From NCBI RefSeq assembly GCF_004210295.1, contig NZ_SDAK01000001.1, forward strand, positions 806,001 to 870,000: DNA of 64,000 nt. The letters run 5' to 3'. The notes beneath the pieces were generated by a model. The model was not told the origin of the DNA, ran no database searches, and worked only from the letters and a program-made list of their open reading frames with translations. This DNA is from Lactococcus sp. S-13 (lineage in GTDB: Bacteria; Bacillota; Bacilli; Lactobacillales; Streptococcaceae). Position numbers and translations under genes: made by a program. How positions within the stretch are numbered: position 1 is the stretch's first letter; the number at the start of each line of letters is the position of its first letter. Shown here piece after piece: positions 43,873 through 52,231 of this stretch.

Positions 43873-44790
43873 TTAGTTTCCCCCTTCTGAAATTAAGCCC
43901 ATGAAATAGCTTTCCAGATCTTGTTTGAAATAGTGAATTTCTTCTATATTTATTTGGTTTTGAACCAATAAGCTGGTAATTTCTCCAATTTGGTGGTTTT
44001 TACCAAAAATATTGATTTGATTCGGGCTAACTACCTTGAACAGATAGTTCGTTTTATCCTGTAAAACTTGACTACTTTCTGGTACTTGTGATGTTTTCAA
44101 GACAATGTGTTCTTCACTCAAAGCATCAAATTCATCTTTCGAGAGTTCTTTAACCAATTGCCCTTGGTTGATAAATCCAAAACGTGTAGCAACAGCGTAC
44201 AATTCAGACAAAATATGACTGGAAATGATAATAGTCATCTGCCGTTCACGATTGAGGCGCAAAATGAATTCACGGAAGTCGGCAATTGCGATAGGGTCCA
44301 AGCCATTAATGGGTTCATCCAGGATCAAAAAATCGGGTTGAGATAAAATCGCAATGGCAATTCCTAACTTTTGTTTCATTCCGAGGGAGAATTGTTTAAA
44401 TTTCTTTTTACCTGTATCTGCTAAATCAACCAGCTCAAGGGTTTCTCTGATTCGCGTTTTGGCATCCGGAATTCCTCTTAATTTACAGTAATAGGCCAAA
44501 TTTTGATAAGCTGTCAAATTATCATAAGCTACGGGAGTTTCAATGACTGCTCCAGTACGAGCAAGCGCTTCCGTCCACTCTGAACTTGAAGTTGAACCGA
44601 AGAGTTGGATTTCACCACTGCTAGGCGAAATCATTCGAGTAATGCTTTTGAGCAATGTTGTTTTTCCTGCTCCGTTTCGACCGATGAGTCCATAAATATC
44701 CCCCTGGTTGATTGTCATCGTGACATCTTTGAGGGCTTTTTGATGTTTGTAATTTTTTTTGAGGGCGTTTATTTTTAAGACTGTTTCCAT
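43873..44790 (-). CDS. ABC transporter ATP-binding protein (BcrA-like)
   Basis: A 305-residue ATPase: Walker A G-R-N-G-A-G-K-T-T (37-45), signature F-S-L-G-M-K-Q-K (about 133-140), Walker B L-I-L-D-E-P-I-N-G-L-D-P, H-loop histidine in S-S-H-I-L-S. The C-terminal ~90 residues are the extension typical of BcrA/antibiotic-exporter ATPases. It forms an operon with the permease. The promoter region carries a sequence that is duplicated 312 bp upstream and contains direct TTTATAA repeats suited to an OmpR-type regulator such as the one at 49539. Confidence 0.85.
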   Translation of the reverse strand: METVLKINALKKNYKHQKALKDVTMTINQGDIYGLIGRNGAGKTTLLKSITRMISPSSGEIQLFGSTSSSEWTEALARTGAVIETPVAYDNLTAYQNLAYYCKLRGIPDAKTRIRETLELVDLADTGKKKFKQFSLGMKQKLGIAIAILSQPDFLILDEPINGLDPIAIADFREFILRLNRERQMTIIISSHILSELYAVATRFGFINQGQLVKELSKDEFDALSEEHIVLKTSQVPESSQVLQDKTNYLFKVVSPNQINIFGKNHQIGEITSLLVQNQINIEEIHYFKQDLESYFMGLISEGGN

Positions 44791-44819
44791 GAAGTATTTC
44801 CTCTGCTTTCTAAGATCAT

Positions 44820-45190
44820 TTTACCAAGCGATTTTCAAATATTATTAAACAAATTATAAAGAATTTATAAAGATTTAAGTTTCGTAAATTCTAAATTTAT
44901 ATTAGTTTTTATCAAGTTATTTTGGAATATTATTACCAAGAATGGAAGAATATGTCAGGGAATAATAATCCGAGCATTGTAAGAAGTGTGATGGTCAGAA
45001 TAACATAAAAAGTCTTGGATCGAAAAATGTTGTGAAATTTAGTGATAATAGTAGTTATCATTTTAGGCTCCTCCGATAATGGGATTTTATCTAACAGAGT
45101 AATAGGGGTTATTTCCTATCTCTAAAACCATTTTAGCAAGCGAATTTCAAATATTATTAAACGAATTATAAAAAATTTATAAAGATTTTA
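44820..45190. repeat. Two copies of a ~58-bp promoter-region repeat
   Basis: 44820-44878 and 45132-45190 match over most of their length (common core CAAATATTATTAAAC, then AAATTATAAA-like and TTTATAAAGATTT). The left copy lies in front of the ABC operon, the right copy in front of the 42-aa open frame. They probably contain the -10/-35 and an operator. Confidence 0.7.
44933..45061 (-). CDS. Small membrane peptide (42 aa), truncated paralogue of the ABC permease N-terminus
   Basis: An open frame of 42 codons with a strong GGAGGAG Shine-Dalgarno 7 nt before the ATG at 45061. It reads M-I-T-T-I-I-T-K-F-H-N-I-F-R-S-K-T-F-Y-V followed by a hydrophobic helix and ends F-F-H-S-W. The F-R-S-K-x-F-Y block and the following helix match the start of the permease at 43871. 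It may be the remnant of a duplicated ABC operon (its own copy of the promoter repeat lies upstream) or a still expressed small protein. Confidence 0.5.
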   Translation of the reverse strand: MITTIITKFHNIFRSKTFYVILTITLLTMLGLLFPDIFFHSW

Positions 45191-45740
45191 TATTTGTAGG
45201 AGCTCCTCGTTTATATAAGAAAAACGTTACTTACCTACTCCTCTCGTCTACTTCTGATATTTTATATGGTCAGGAAATTTTTTCAAAGTCGTGTATTACT
45301 TAATGTCAATAAAAATAGCTCCTTCGATAATCCCTGCTTCAATCACAGTATCATTATTTTTTGTAGTTTTTATAATAACATTTAGTATGTTTTTTATGTG
45401 TGAAATAAAATCTATTAAACGATTTACATAGGAATTGGAGATATCCTACAAAGGACTTTAGATAAAAAAGACTCCAAAAAGCTAAAGATGCTTAAGTGAT
45501 ATGTCCCTTTCACCAAATTTACTGTAAATCAGCGGGAAGAGCTTCCCGAAATGGGTATTCATAAAATTTTGATTTCCCAAATCCTTTAAAAAGATAAAAA
45601 AACTAGAAGAGCGTATCCAGCGACACTGTGGGACATTTGATTATTCATCCTTTCATCTTGCTTAATAAAAAATAATTTAATTGACGCTTTTGCATTCTTT
45701 GGAGTACAAATAAATTGAAATATCTTTTTATTTTTGCTAA
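45191..45740. other. Gene-poor, AT-rich decayed region
   Basis: No gene that I can support. A 42-codon plus-strand frame (45303-45431) encodes a hydrophobic peptide but has no Shine-Dalgarno. CGGGAAGAGCTTCCCG (45534-45549) is a short palindrome. Fragments such as L-E-E-R-I-Q-R-H near 45610 hint at old coding sequence, not identifiable. Confidence 0.4.
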
Positions 45741-45742
45741 TA

Positions 45743-45760
45743 TTAGTATGAACGTTCTAA
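45743..45760. promoter_or_regulatory. TetR operator 1 (own promoter)
   Basis: TTAGTATGAACGTTCTAA lies 22 nt before the tetR start; arms TTAG.A / T.CTAA match the palindrome at 46413-46430. Confidence 0.6.
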
Positions 45761-45782
45761 TATTATAGAAAGGAGGTGTCAT

Positions 45783-46355
45783 TTGGCTAGAGCTAAGGAA
45801 TTTGATTACGATGAAGTTCTAGAAAAGGCAACGGAGCTATTTTTAGAGAAAGGTTATGATAATACTTCTTTTCAAGACTTGGTAAATCATTTAGGAATAC
45901 ATCGCCGCAGTATCTATGATACCTATGGAGATAAACAAGAGTTGTACCTAAAAGTGATGGAAAAATATGCTAGATTTATAAATCAAAACTATTTTTCAAT
46001 GATTAACGATGAAATGAGTGTTAAGGAAAAGTTTGAAGCGATTTTTAATTACTCTGCTTTTCCGACAAAAGCTTGTCCCAAAGGGTGCCTATTTGTAAAT
46101 TCTGCTATTGAATTAGCACTTCGCAATAATGAAATTTCAAACCAAGTTCAACTTTTTTTTGATAATACGAAGAATTTCTTTGTAGACCTACTAACGATGG
46201 CTAAAGAAAAAGAAGAAATAGCTCAAGAAACAGATGTTTTCGAGCTGGCGAGCTATTTAAATAATGCTTTAATAGGAATTAGGGTTCTTGTTAAATGTTC
46301 TCCTAATAAATCTGAGCTCACCAACATCATCAAAACCACACTATCTATTCTATAA
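45783..46355 (+). CDS. TetR/AcrR family transcriptional regulator
   Basis: A 190-residue repressor: N-terminal HTH (T-E-L-F-L-E-K-G-Y-D-N-T-S-F-Q-D-L ... G-I-H-R-R-S-I-Y-D-T-Y-G-D-K) and a ligand-binding domain with C-P-K-G-C-L-F-V-N-S, a pattern found in TetR proteins of the YxaF/LmrA-like or AcrR C-terminal type. The start is TTG at 45783 with AGGAGG 8 nt upstream. It is likely autoregulated and controls the nitroreductase (and perhaps the Old Yellow Enzyme) downstream through matching palindromes. Cys residues suggest sensing of electrophiles, which is inference. Confidence 0.9.
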   Translation: MARAKEFDYDEVLEKATELFLEKGYDNTSFQDLVNHLGIHRRSIYDTYGDKQELYLKVMEKYARFINQNYFSMINDEMSVKEKFEAIFNYSAFPTKACPKGCLFVNSAIELALRNNEISNQVQLFFDNTKNFFVDLLTMAKEKEEIAQETDVFELASYLNNALIGIRVLVKCSPNKSELTNIIKTTLSIL

Positions 46356-46412
46356 ATCTATTAAAATAAAATATCCTTACTGTTTTGGCTGGATATATTT
46401 ATTTTAATTATT

Positions 46413-46430
46413 TTAGAACGACCATTCTAA
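46413..46430. promoter_or_regulatory. TetR operator 2 (nitroreductase promoter)
   Basis: TTAGAACGACCATTCTAA is palindromic (TTAGAA/TTCTAA) and lies 17 nt before the nitroreductase ATG, where binding would block transcription or initiation. Confidence 0.6.
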
Positions 46431-46447
46431 CAAGAAAGGACAAAAAA

Positions 46448-47113
46448 ATGAATCAAGAACAATTAAGAAACATGATACTACTTGCCCATAAAAATCGTTT
46501 TGCAACCAAAAAATTTGATCCAACTCAATCTATTACTGAAAATGACTGGAATATCATTCTCGAAAGTGCCAAGTTATCTCCAAGTTCTTTTGGTTATGAA
46601 CCTTGGAAATTCCTAATCATTGATAACAAAGAAATTAGAGAGGACTTAAAACCTATAGCTTGGGGAGCTGTGAACAGCTTGGAAGGGGCGAATAAATTTG
46701 TTATTGCCTTGTCAAGAAAAAATGTTGTTTTCAACAGCGCTCATGTTAAACATATTGTAGAGGATGTGTTAGGACTCTCTTACTCTGAAAACTCTCCTCA
46801 AAGTCAATTTTTCAAAAAGTTTCAAGAGCATGATTTCAAATTAACCGATGAAAAATCAGTATTTGAATGGGCAGTTAAGCAAACCTACATTCCACTTGCA
46901 AATATGATGACCACTGCTGCTTTTCTCGGTGTTGATAGTTGTCCAATTGAAGGATTTAATATCGATAAAGTTGAAAGTTACCTAGAGGGCAAAGGACTCA
47001 TTAACTTAGAAGAATTTGGAGTAGCCTACATGGCAGGATTTGGTCATCGTGCCACTGAAATTCCACCTAAAAAACGTCAAGCTCTTGAAGACATTGTAGA
47101 AGTAATCAAATAG
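46448..47113 (+). CDS. Nitroreductase family NAD(P)H oxidoreductase
   Basis: A 221-residue FMN enzyme: R-F-A-T-K-K-F-D-P (FMN phosphate-binding R), L-S-P-S-S-F-G-Y-E-P-W-K-F, and the C-terminal M-A-G-F-G-H-R. It probably reduces nitro compounds or quinones using NAD(P)H. The frame is open from 46385, but the ATG at 46448 has an AAAGGA Shine-Dalgarno and is the family start; the operator lies in the extra upstream part. Regulated by the TetR upstream and followed by an Old Yellow Enzyme gene, so the set looks like a detoxification locus for electrophiles. Confidence 0.88.
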   Translation: MNQEQLRNMILLAHKNRFATKKFDPTQSITENDWNIILESAKLSPSSFGYEPWKFLIIDNKEIREDLKPIAWGAVNSLEGANKFVIALSRKNVVFNSAHVKHIVEDVLGLSYSENSPQSQFFKKFQEHDFKLTDEKSVFEWAVKQTYIPLANMMTTAAFLGVDSCPIEGFNIDKVESYLEGKGLINLEEFGVAYMAGFGHRATEIPPKKRQALEDIVEVIK

Positions 47114-47260
47114 TAAGCTTAAACTTATCGTTTTTTAGCAGCTCTAGTCTATCTAGTAATAAATATTGCTTGTGATTTCTGTTCATTAACTCAGCCCATA
47201 AGATTAAAAAGGAAACCTTATAATTCCTTTCTTTCGAATAAATAATAATAGGATAAAAAT

Positions 47261-48436
47261 ATGCCAAATCAACTCACTGATCATGTTACCCTACGTCATG
47301 GGACAACTTTAAACAATCGCCTTGTAATGGCTCCAATGCAAACTCATTCTGGTTTAAAGGGTGGTTTCGCTTCTGAGGATACTATTCAATATTACTCTGC
47401 CCGTTCACAAGCGGCAGGTATGTTAATTACAGAATTCCATTATGTAAGTGAAAATGGTGGGCCTGCTTATGTCCCAGGATATCCTGAACAATTAGGGGTT
47501 TATTCTGACGCTCATCTTGAAGGGCTTCGAAAAACCGCACAGGCTCTAAAAAAAGATGGAAATAAAGCAATCCTTCAAATTCATCACGCTGGGCGAGCTG
47601 CTGTAGGACGTCACGTTAATGGATTAGATGTGGTGGCTCCCAGTGCTATTGAGTTTGCTTTCTTAGATTATCCTGTTCGTGAACTCACACTAGCAGAGAT
47701 TGACGATATTATTCTCGATTTCGGTAAAGCCACAAAAAGAGCAATTGACGCTGGGTTTGATGGTGTCGAAATTCATGGCGCAAATCATTATTTAATCCAA
47801 CAATTTTTTTCAAAACTTTCTAATCTTCGTACAGATAAATGGGGCGGATCACTTGATAAACGAATGGCATTTCCTTTAGCTGTAGTTAAAGAAGTTAAAA
47901 CGATTATTGATGAATATGCTCCTAAAGGCTTTATTGTTGGTTACCGTATCTCTCCTGAAGAGCTTCACGGGGAAGAGGTTGGATATGATTATAAAGATGC
48001 AATCTCCCTCATTTCTGAAGTGATTAAATATGAACTTGACTACATCCATCTTTCATTATGGGCAGGGTATAACTCGAAACCTAAAAATAATGAAAAGTCT
48101 TATTCACAATTATTTAAACAAATTTTAGATGATGAAACGAAACTTTTAATCGTTGGCGAGGTCTTTGGGGAAGAAAGTGCGGCTGATGCTGTCGAAAATT
48201 ATGCTGATCTCATTGCAGTAGCTCGTGGGACACTACTTGATCCTAACTTTACTAAAAAAATTATTGAAGGAAAAGGAGAGTCGATTATCCATAAAATTAG
48301 TCCTCAAACAATTGAATACTCTCAACTAACTCCTGGACTATTTGAAGCTTTTAGCCGCGAAGATAGCCTTGGGCTTCCCCCATTACCAGGTGGTGAAACG
48401 ATCCAAAATTTACATACTGGAAAATACGATATCTGA
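47261..48436 (+). CDS. NADH:flavin oxidoreductase (Old Yellow Enzyme family)
   Basis: A 391-residue TIM-barrel FMN enzyme: M-A-P-M-Q-T-H at the N-terminus, Q-I-H-H-A-G-R (substrate/FMN loop), G-F-D-G-V-E-I-H-G-A-N-H-Y-L-I-Q-Q-F, and V-A-R-G at the FMN phosphate site. Reduces activated double bonds of enones and similar electrophiles. It has its own AT-rich promoter-like stretch in the 147-nt gap after the nitroreductase gene, so it may be transcribed on its own. The terminator is at 48552. Confidence 0.92.
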   Translation: MPNQLTDHVTLRHGTTLNNRLVMAPMQTHSGLKGGFASEDTIQYYSARSQAAGMLITEFHYVSENGGPAYVPGYPEQLGVYSDAHLEGLRKTAQALKKDGNKAILQIHHAGRAAVGRHVNGLDVVAPSAIEFAFLDYPVRELTLAEIDDIILDFGKATKRAIDAGFDGVEIHGANHYLIQQFFSKLSNLRTDKWGGSLDKRMAFPLAVVKEVKTIIDEYAPKGFIVGYRISPEELHGEEVGYDYKDAISLISEVIKYELDYIHLSLWAGYNSKPKNNEKSYSQLFKQILDDETKLLIVGEVFGEESAADAVENYADLIAVARGTLLDPNFTKKIIEGKGESIIHKISPQTIEYSQLTPGLFEAFSREDSLGLPPLPGGETIQNLHTGKYDI

Positions 48437-48527
48437 TTTTAGTGGTTTCAGATTCAATAAAAGGTGTCTGCTGGATACTTCCTAAAAAAGAAAAAAAGCC
48501 TTTTAAATCTAATAACCTAAATTAATA

Positions 48528-48547
48528 TGCACCCTAAAAGTTAGACT
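48528..48547. mobile_element. Possible solitary inverted-repeat end of an IS3-family element
   Basis: TGCACCCTAAAAGTTAGACT resembles the terminal inverted repeats of IS150-group elements (…CCCAAAAGTTAGA…). No transposase follows. Judged from memory, so uncertain. Confidence 0.3.
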
Positions 48548-48551
48548 TTTT

Positions 48552-48580
48552 ATCCAAGTAGAAATACTTGGATTTTTAAT
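48552..48580 (+). terminator. Terminator of the Old Yellow Enzyme gene
   Basis: ATCCAAGTA/TACTTGGAT around GAAA, then TTTTTAAT. Confidence 0.8.
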
Positions 48581-48621
48581 TAGGGATTTAGGAAGTTGAA
48601 CGTGCAGTGCGCGCAAGCAGA

Positions 48622-48644
48622 AAACCACCTACTATGCGGGTGGT
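48622..48644 (-). terminator. Terminator of the two-component operon
   Basis: Minus strand ACCACC/GGTGGT stem with T-run; it begins at the histidine-kinase stop codon. Confidence 0.6.
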
Positions 48645-49546
48645 CAGATTTTAGATTCTTTATATTTCCAGAGTAAATTTACCCTAAATTCGTTATCCTT
48701 GTAAAAGAGTTCCATTTTCCCACTAATTAAAACTACTAGTTCTTGAGTGATAAAAAGTCCTAGACCGGAAGAGCCTTCTGTTGAAGATAGGTTCTCTGAA
48801 TAAAAACGATTTGTTAGTTTCTCAATTGACCGAATGGGTTGTTGAGTTTGATTGATGAAAGTAAGCTTAATTTGCTGATCAACGACTTGCAATTGAATTT
48901 TCATTTTTTCTTTACCATGCTTAAGAATGTTTCCTAAAATATTTTGGATAATTCTCTCTAAAAGTTCTCGATCAGCAACAATGAATAATTCTTCAAGATC
49001 AGGCAGGTCAATTTCTACAGCAAAATTTCGTTCAGTGAATACATCATAATCTTTCAATAATGCCGTTTTGAGCACTTCTATAAGATTAACTTTTGTCATC
49101 TCTAGCTTTACGTTATCTTCAAGTAAGTTTTGATAATCAAGTAAAATTTCTAAACGTTTGGATACAATATCAAGGTTCTGTTTTATTTTTGTCAAGGCTG
49201 ATAAATCTAGTTGCTCATTTTTTAAAAGTGTTTGTGAGTAACCACTAGCAATCATCAATGGTGTTCTAATATCATGGGTGATATTGTGCATTGCTAATTC
49301 AAATGATTTTTGATCGTTTAAGGCTTTAATTTTTATAGCTCGAAACTCTTCAAAAGTAATATTGATTGTCCCTACTAACTTTTTCATTTCTAAATCTTGG
49401 CTGTCTGTGGTAAGCAATAGGTTGGTCTGAGTTTTACGTTTTTTTATCATATCTTTTTGAAGTTTTTTTAGTGAAAAACGCATTGAAAAATACAATAGAG
49501 CAAAGATAAAAGTTGTAAATAATAAAAAGATGAGCGCTTCAATCAT
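48644..49546 (-). CDS. Sensor histidine kinase
   Basis: A 300-residue kinase with one short N-terminal membrane helix (3-23) and hardly any extracellular part. The phosphoacceptor is in H-D-I-R-T-P-L-M (about residues 90-97); the N-box N-I-L-G-N-I-L-K-H-G and G-box G-S-S-G-L-G-L-F-I are present. This compact type often senses via a partner ABC transporter or within the membrane, which would fit the exporter at 43104-44790, but that link is inference. It overlaps the regulator gene by 8 nt. Confidence 0.9.
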   Translation of the reverse strand: MIEALIFLLFTTFIFALLYFSMRFSLKKLQKDMIKKRKTQTNLLLTTDSQDLEMKKLVGTINITFEEFRAIKIKALNDQKSFELAMHNITHDIRTPLMIASGYSQTLLKNEQLDLSALTKIKQNLDIVSKRLEILLDYQNLLEDNVKLEMTKVNLIEVLKTALLKDYDVFTERNFAVEIDLPDLEELFIVADRELLERIIQNILGNILKHGKEKMKIQLQVVDQQIKLTFINQTQQPIRSIEKLTNRFYSENLSSTEGSSGLGLFITQELVVLISGKMELFYKDNEFRVNLLWKYKESKI

Positions 49547-50222
49547 GTTTCACCTGCATAATTCGCACGCCTAATCCCCAGATTGTTTCGATATAGTCTG
49601 TTTGGGCATCCAATCGTGCTAATTTCTTGCGTAAGTTGCTAAGATGGGTATTTATACTGTTATCACCAGGGAGATAAGTTTCTTGCCAAACGGCCTCATA
49701 AAGACGTTCTTTAGTGAAAATTTGCTTTGGATTTTTCATTAAGACCGATAGAATACCAAACTCGCGTTGACTCAAGCGGATTTCCATTTCACAGACTTTG
49801 GCTGTAAAGTCCTCTGAATTTAATGATAAGTTTCCAACAACAAGTGTTTCGCTTTTATTGGAGGGCACTTCATAGTTACGTAATTGAACCAATACTCGGG
49901 CTGCTAGTTCATCTAAGTCAAATGGCTTAGTGACATAATCATTGGCGCCAGCCAAAAGGTACTCACTAATTCGGTTCTTCTCACTCAAAGCGGTCATAAT
50001 TATCACTGGTACAGAGCTTTGTTGGCGAATTTCTTTCAGAACTTCGTCTCCTGTTTTTCCAGGTAGCATAATATCTAATAGAACTAAATCAATATTTTGA
50101 CGCTCAAAGAGGCTCAAACCTTCTGTCCCAGAATAAGCTGAAACAATATCATAATCGTTCTCAAATAAATTCAATAAAAGATTTTGAATTTCATTATTAT
50201 CTTCTATAATCAATAGCTTCAT
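49539..50222 (-). CDS. OmpR/PhoB family response regulator
   Basis: A 227-residue regulator: receiver with the phospho-aspartate in L-V-L-L-D-I-M-L-P-G-K (Asp51) and Lys in Y-V-T-K-P-F-D; a winged-helix DNA-binding domain from about 130 (R-E-F-G-I-L, V-W-Q-E-T-Y-L-P-G-D, L-R-K-K-L). Partner of the kinase downstream. Such regulators bind direct 7-bp repeats; TTTATAA-n4-TTTATAA in front of the ABC operon is a candidate target. Confidence 0.93.
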   Translation of the reverse strand: MKLLIIEDNNEIQNLLLNLFENDYDIVSAYSGTEGLSLFERQNIDLVLLDIMLPGKTGDEVLKEIRQQSSVPVIIMTALSEKNRISEYLLAGANDYVTKPFDLDELAARVLVQLRNYEVPSNKSETLVVGNLSLNSEDFTAKVCEMEIRLSQREFGILSVLMKNPKQIFTKERLYEAVWQETYLPGDNSINTHLSNLRKKLARLDAQTDYIETIWGLGVRIMQVKHD

Positions 50223-50386
50223 TAGTTATCTCTCCAATCCTTTCTTTAATTATAGCAAATCTTATCTGGATAAAGAAAGTGACAGCTTGCTTAGAAACAA
50301 CGACGAGTGCTATGGTTTTATGGTTCAATAAGCGTTTCTGTGATTTCAAATCTTGTGGGGAGATTATCTTTGAAAAAGTGAGAAAG

Positions 50387-50414
50387 AAAAAAGGACTTTG
50401 AAGTGCCCTTTTTC
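50387..50414 (-). terminator. Terminator of the tspO-like gene
   Basis: Minus strand AAAAAGGGCACTT pairs with AAGTCCTTTTTT, with T-run. Confidence 0.75.
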
Positions 50415-50436
50415 ATTAAAAATTTTTTCGGATGGT

Positions 50437-50922
50437 TTAGTTTAATAGTGCGACTGCGATGGTAAGGTAGGTCGCAAAGCTAATCCAAGCAAAGTAGGGG
50501 ACTAATAAAATCCCAGATAATTTACTGATTTTAAAAAATTTAATGATGCAGAGATAAACGATGATATCCAGCAGGAGAATAATCAAGACGCCTAGCCAGT
50601 AGTAGCCTTTGAAAAAAATGATGCTCCAGATAAAATTCAAGATCAGTTGGAATGAGAAATACAGTAAAGCTGGCTGCGCCTCGCTTTTATGTGTGTTTAC
50701 CTTACGAAAAATGAGGTAGGCTGCAACTGCCATGAGGCCGTATAAAATCGGCCAAACGATCCCAAAAAGATAATCTGGTGGGGCAAGCGGCGGTAGCTTG
50801 AGTTGATTGTAGACGCCTTTGATATCTCCAGCAAGGAGACCTGATAAGCCTCCGACGGCCTCAATTCCTACGATAAAGAGGATGAGATATAAGAAAGGTT
50901 TGAGTGGATTTGTTTTGGTCAT
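50437..50922 (-). CDS. TspO/MBR family protein
   Basis: A 161-residue membrane protein with five membrane segments and the TspO hallmarks G-x-L-x-G-L-L-A, P-P-x-x-L-F-G-I-V-W-P-I-L-Y and W-S-I-I-F-F. The family binds porphyrins and related tetrapyrroles; in a bacterium that cannot make haem fully its role is open. The ATG has a GGAG Shine-Dalgarno. Monocistronic. Confidence 0.9.
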   Translation of the reverse strand: MTKTNPLKPFLYLILFIVGIEAVGGLSGLLAGDIKGVYNQLKLPPLAPPDYLFGIVWPILYGLMAVAAYLIFRKVNTHKSEAQPALLYFSFQLILNFIWSIIFFKGYYWLGVLIILLLDIIVYLCIIKFFKISKLSGILLVPYFAWISFATYLTIAVALLN

Positions 50923-51182
50923 TCGCTTTTCTCCTTTTCTTTGATGTGTTTAAGGTGCTTCTTTCTTAAATTCTAACATAGTTTGTCTTTTAATTTTGCT
51001 CAGCTGTTCAGTAATTTTATACGCTTTCTTTTTTTATGAATGAAAGCTATCATAACGAACTGGTGGTTTATCACCCAATTTTTGGCTCTTGGCTTGAGAT
51101 GGGCTATTGCTGAGCTCAAATTTATGATAAAATAGGTTATCATATTTAGAAAGACTGATATTTTTATCAGAGGATTTTATTG

Positions 51183-51368
51183 ATGCCATTTGTCCATGTT
51201 GAACTTTTTGAAGGACGCTCTGTTGAGCAAAAAGCTGCAATTGCTAAAGAAATTACTGATTCTATTGCAAAACACGCAGGTGCTCCTGCTTCTGCAATCA
51301 ATGTCATTTTTACTGATTTGCCTGAGGGAACACTTTTTCAAGCTGGCGAAATGAGAAAAAAGAAGTAA
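51183..51368 (+). CDS. 4-oxalocrotonate tautomerase family enzyme
   Basis: A 61-residue protein beginning M-P-F-V-H-V; after Met removal the N-terminal proline is the catalytic base of the family. I take the ATG at 51183 rather than the TTG at 51180, since Pro must be residue 2. AGAGGA lies about 10 nt upstream. The natural substrate is unknown. Repeat-family elements follow directly (51375-51460). Confidence 0.88.
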   Translation: MPFVHVELFEGRSVEQKAAIAKEITDSIAKHAGAPASAINVIFTDLPEGTLFQAGEMRKKK

Positions 51369-51374
51369 TTTTTG

Positions 51375-51460
51375 CCGAAATTACTGACGGATTGTAGAGA
51401 ATTTACTGACGGATTGTTGTCAGTAGATTTTTTTAATGACGTCAGCAATTTCTCTAGGAG
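51375..51460. repeat. Cluster of CTGACG/CGTCAG repeat units
   Basis: TTACTGACGGATTGT occurs twice (about 51383 and 51401), followed by TGTCAGTAGATTTTTTT and GACGTCAGCAATTTCTCTAG. Part can form a terminator for the tautomerase gene. Confidence 0.7.
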
Positions 51461-51532
51461 ACAATAAGCTTTTCTTGATAAATTATTTTTAATAGTATAA
51501 AATGAAGTAAACATGAAGGAAACTGGTGAAAA

Positions 51533-52231
51533 ATGAGAGTTTTGATTACTTCTGGCGGGACTACTGAGCCAATTGACAACGTGCGTGGCATCAGTAATTT
51601 TGCGACGGGAAGTCTGGGTAAAAAGACGACGGAGTGTTTTTTAAGGGCTGGTCATGAGGTGGTTTTGTTGGCGGGTGCGAATGCTCATGTGCCGGAGAAT
51701 CATGTCAATCTGACGATTATCCGCATTTTGGGTACTCAAAATCTTTATGAGCAAATGGAAAAATGGGTGCCAAATGTTGATGTAGTCATCCATAGCATGG
51801 CGGTGAGTGATTATCGCCCAGTCTACATGGCTGGCCTTGAAAGCCTTCCTGATCAAATGAGCAAGATGGATTTGGTTCATTTTCGTCCTGAGGGAGCTAA
51901 AAAAATCTCATCAAAGTCAGATTATCAAGTCATGCTGTTGGAAAAAACGCCCAAAATTATTACTTTTGTGAAAAAGTGGAATCCACAAGTCCTGCTGTTT
52001 GGCTTCAAGCTTTTAGTGGGGGTCAGTGAGGAAGAGTTGCTGACGGTTGCGCGAGAAAAATTGGTCAGTAATCAGGCGGATTTCATTCTTGCCAATGATT
52101 TAGAGAATATTCACGGGCAAGTCCACAAAGCACTTATGGTCAGTAAAAATGCTGACGAAAAAGTTTTACGCTTAAAAAATAAATCAGAAATTGCTGACAT
52201 GATCCTGAAAAAATCGGAAGGGATGAATTGA
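51533..52231 (+). CDS. coaB: Phosphopantothenate-cysteine ligase CoaB
   Basis: Joins cysteine to 4'-phosphopantothenate in coenzyme A synthesis. In Streptococcaceae CoaB and CoaC are separate proteins. The 232-residue protein starts V-L-I-T-S-G-G-T-T-E-P-I-D and has G-F-K-L near 165 (expected dimer/active-site region) and F-I-L-A-N-D. Near its C-terminus K-N-A-D-E-K is encoded by a CTGACGAAA repeat unit (about 52150). It overlaps the coaC start by one base. Confidence 0.93.
   Translation: MRVLITSGGTTEPIDNVRGISNFATGSLGKKTTECFLRAGHEVVLLAGANAHVPENHVNLTIIRILGTQNLYEQMEKWVPNVDVVIHSMAVSDYRPVYMAGLESLPDQMSKMDLVHFRPEGAKKISSKSDYQVMLLEKTPKIITFVKKWNPQVLLFGFKLLVGVSEEELLTVAREKLVSNQADFILANDLENIHGQVHKALMVSKNADEKVLRLKNKSEIADMILKKSEGMN

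Noticed and set aside
45303-45431. 42-codon hydrophobic plus-strand frame
   Set aside because: No Shine-Dalgarno or promoter and no family; AT-rich sequence gives such frames by chance.
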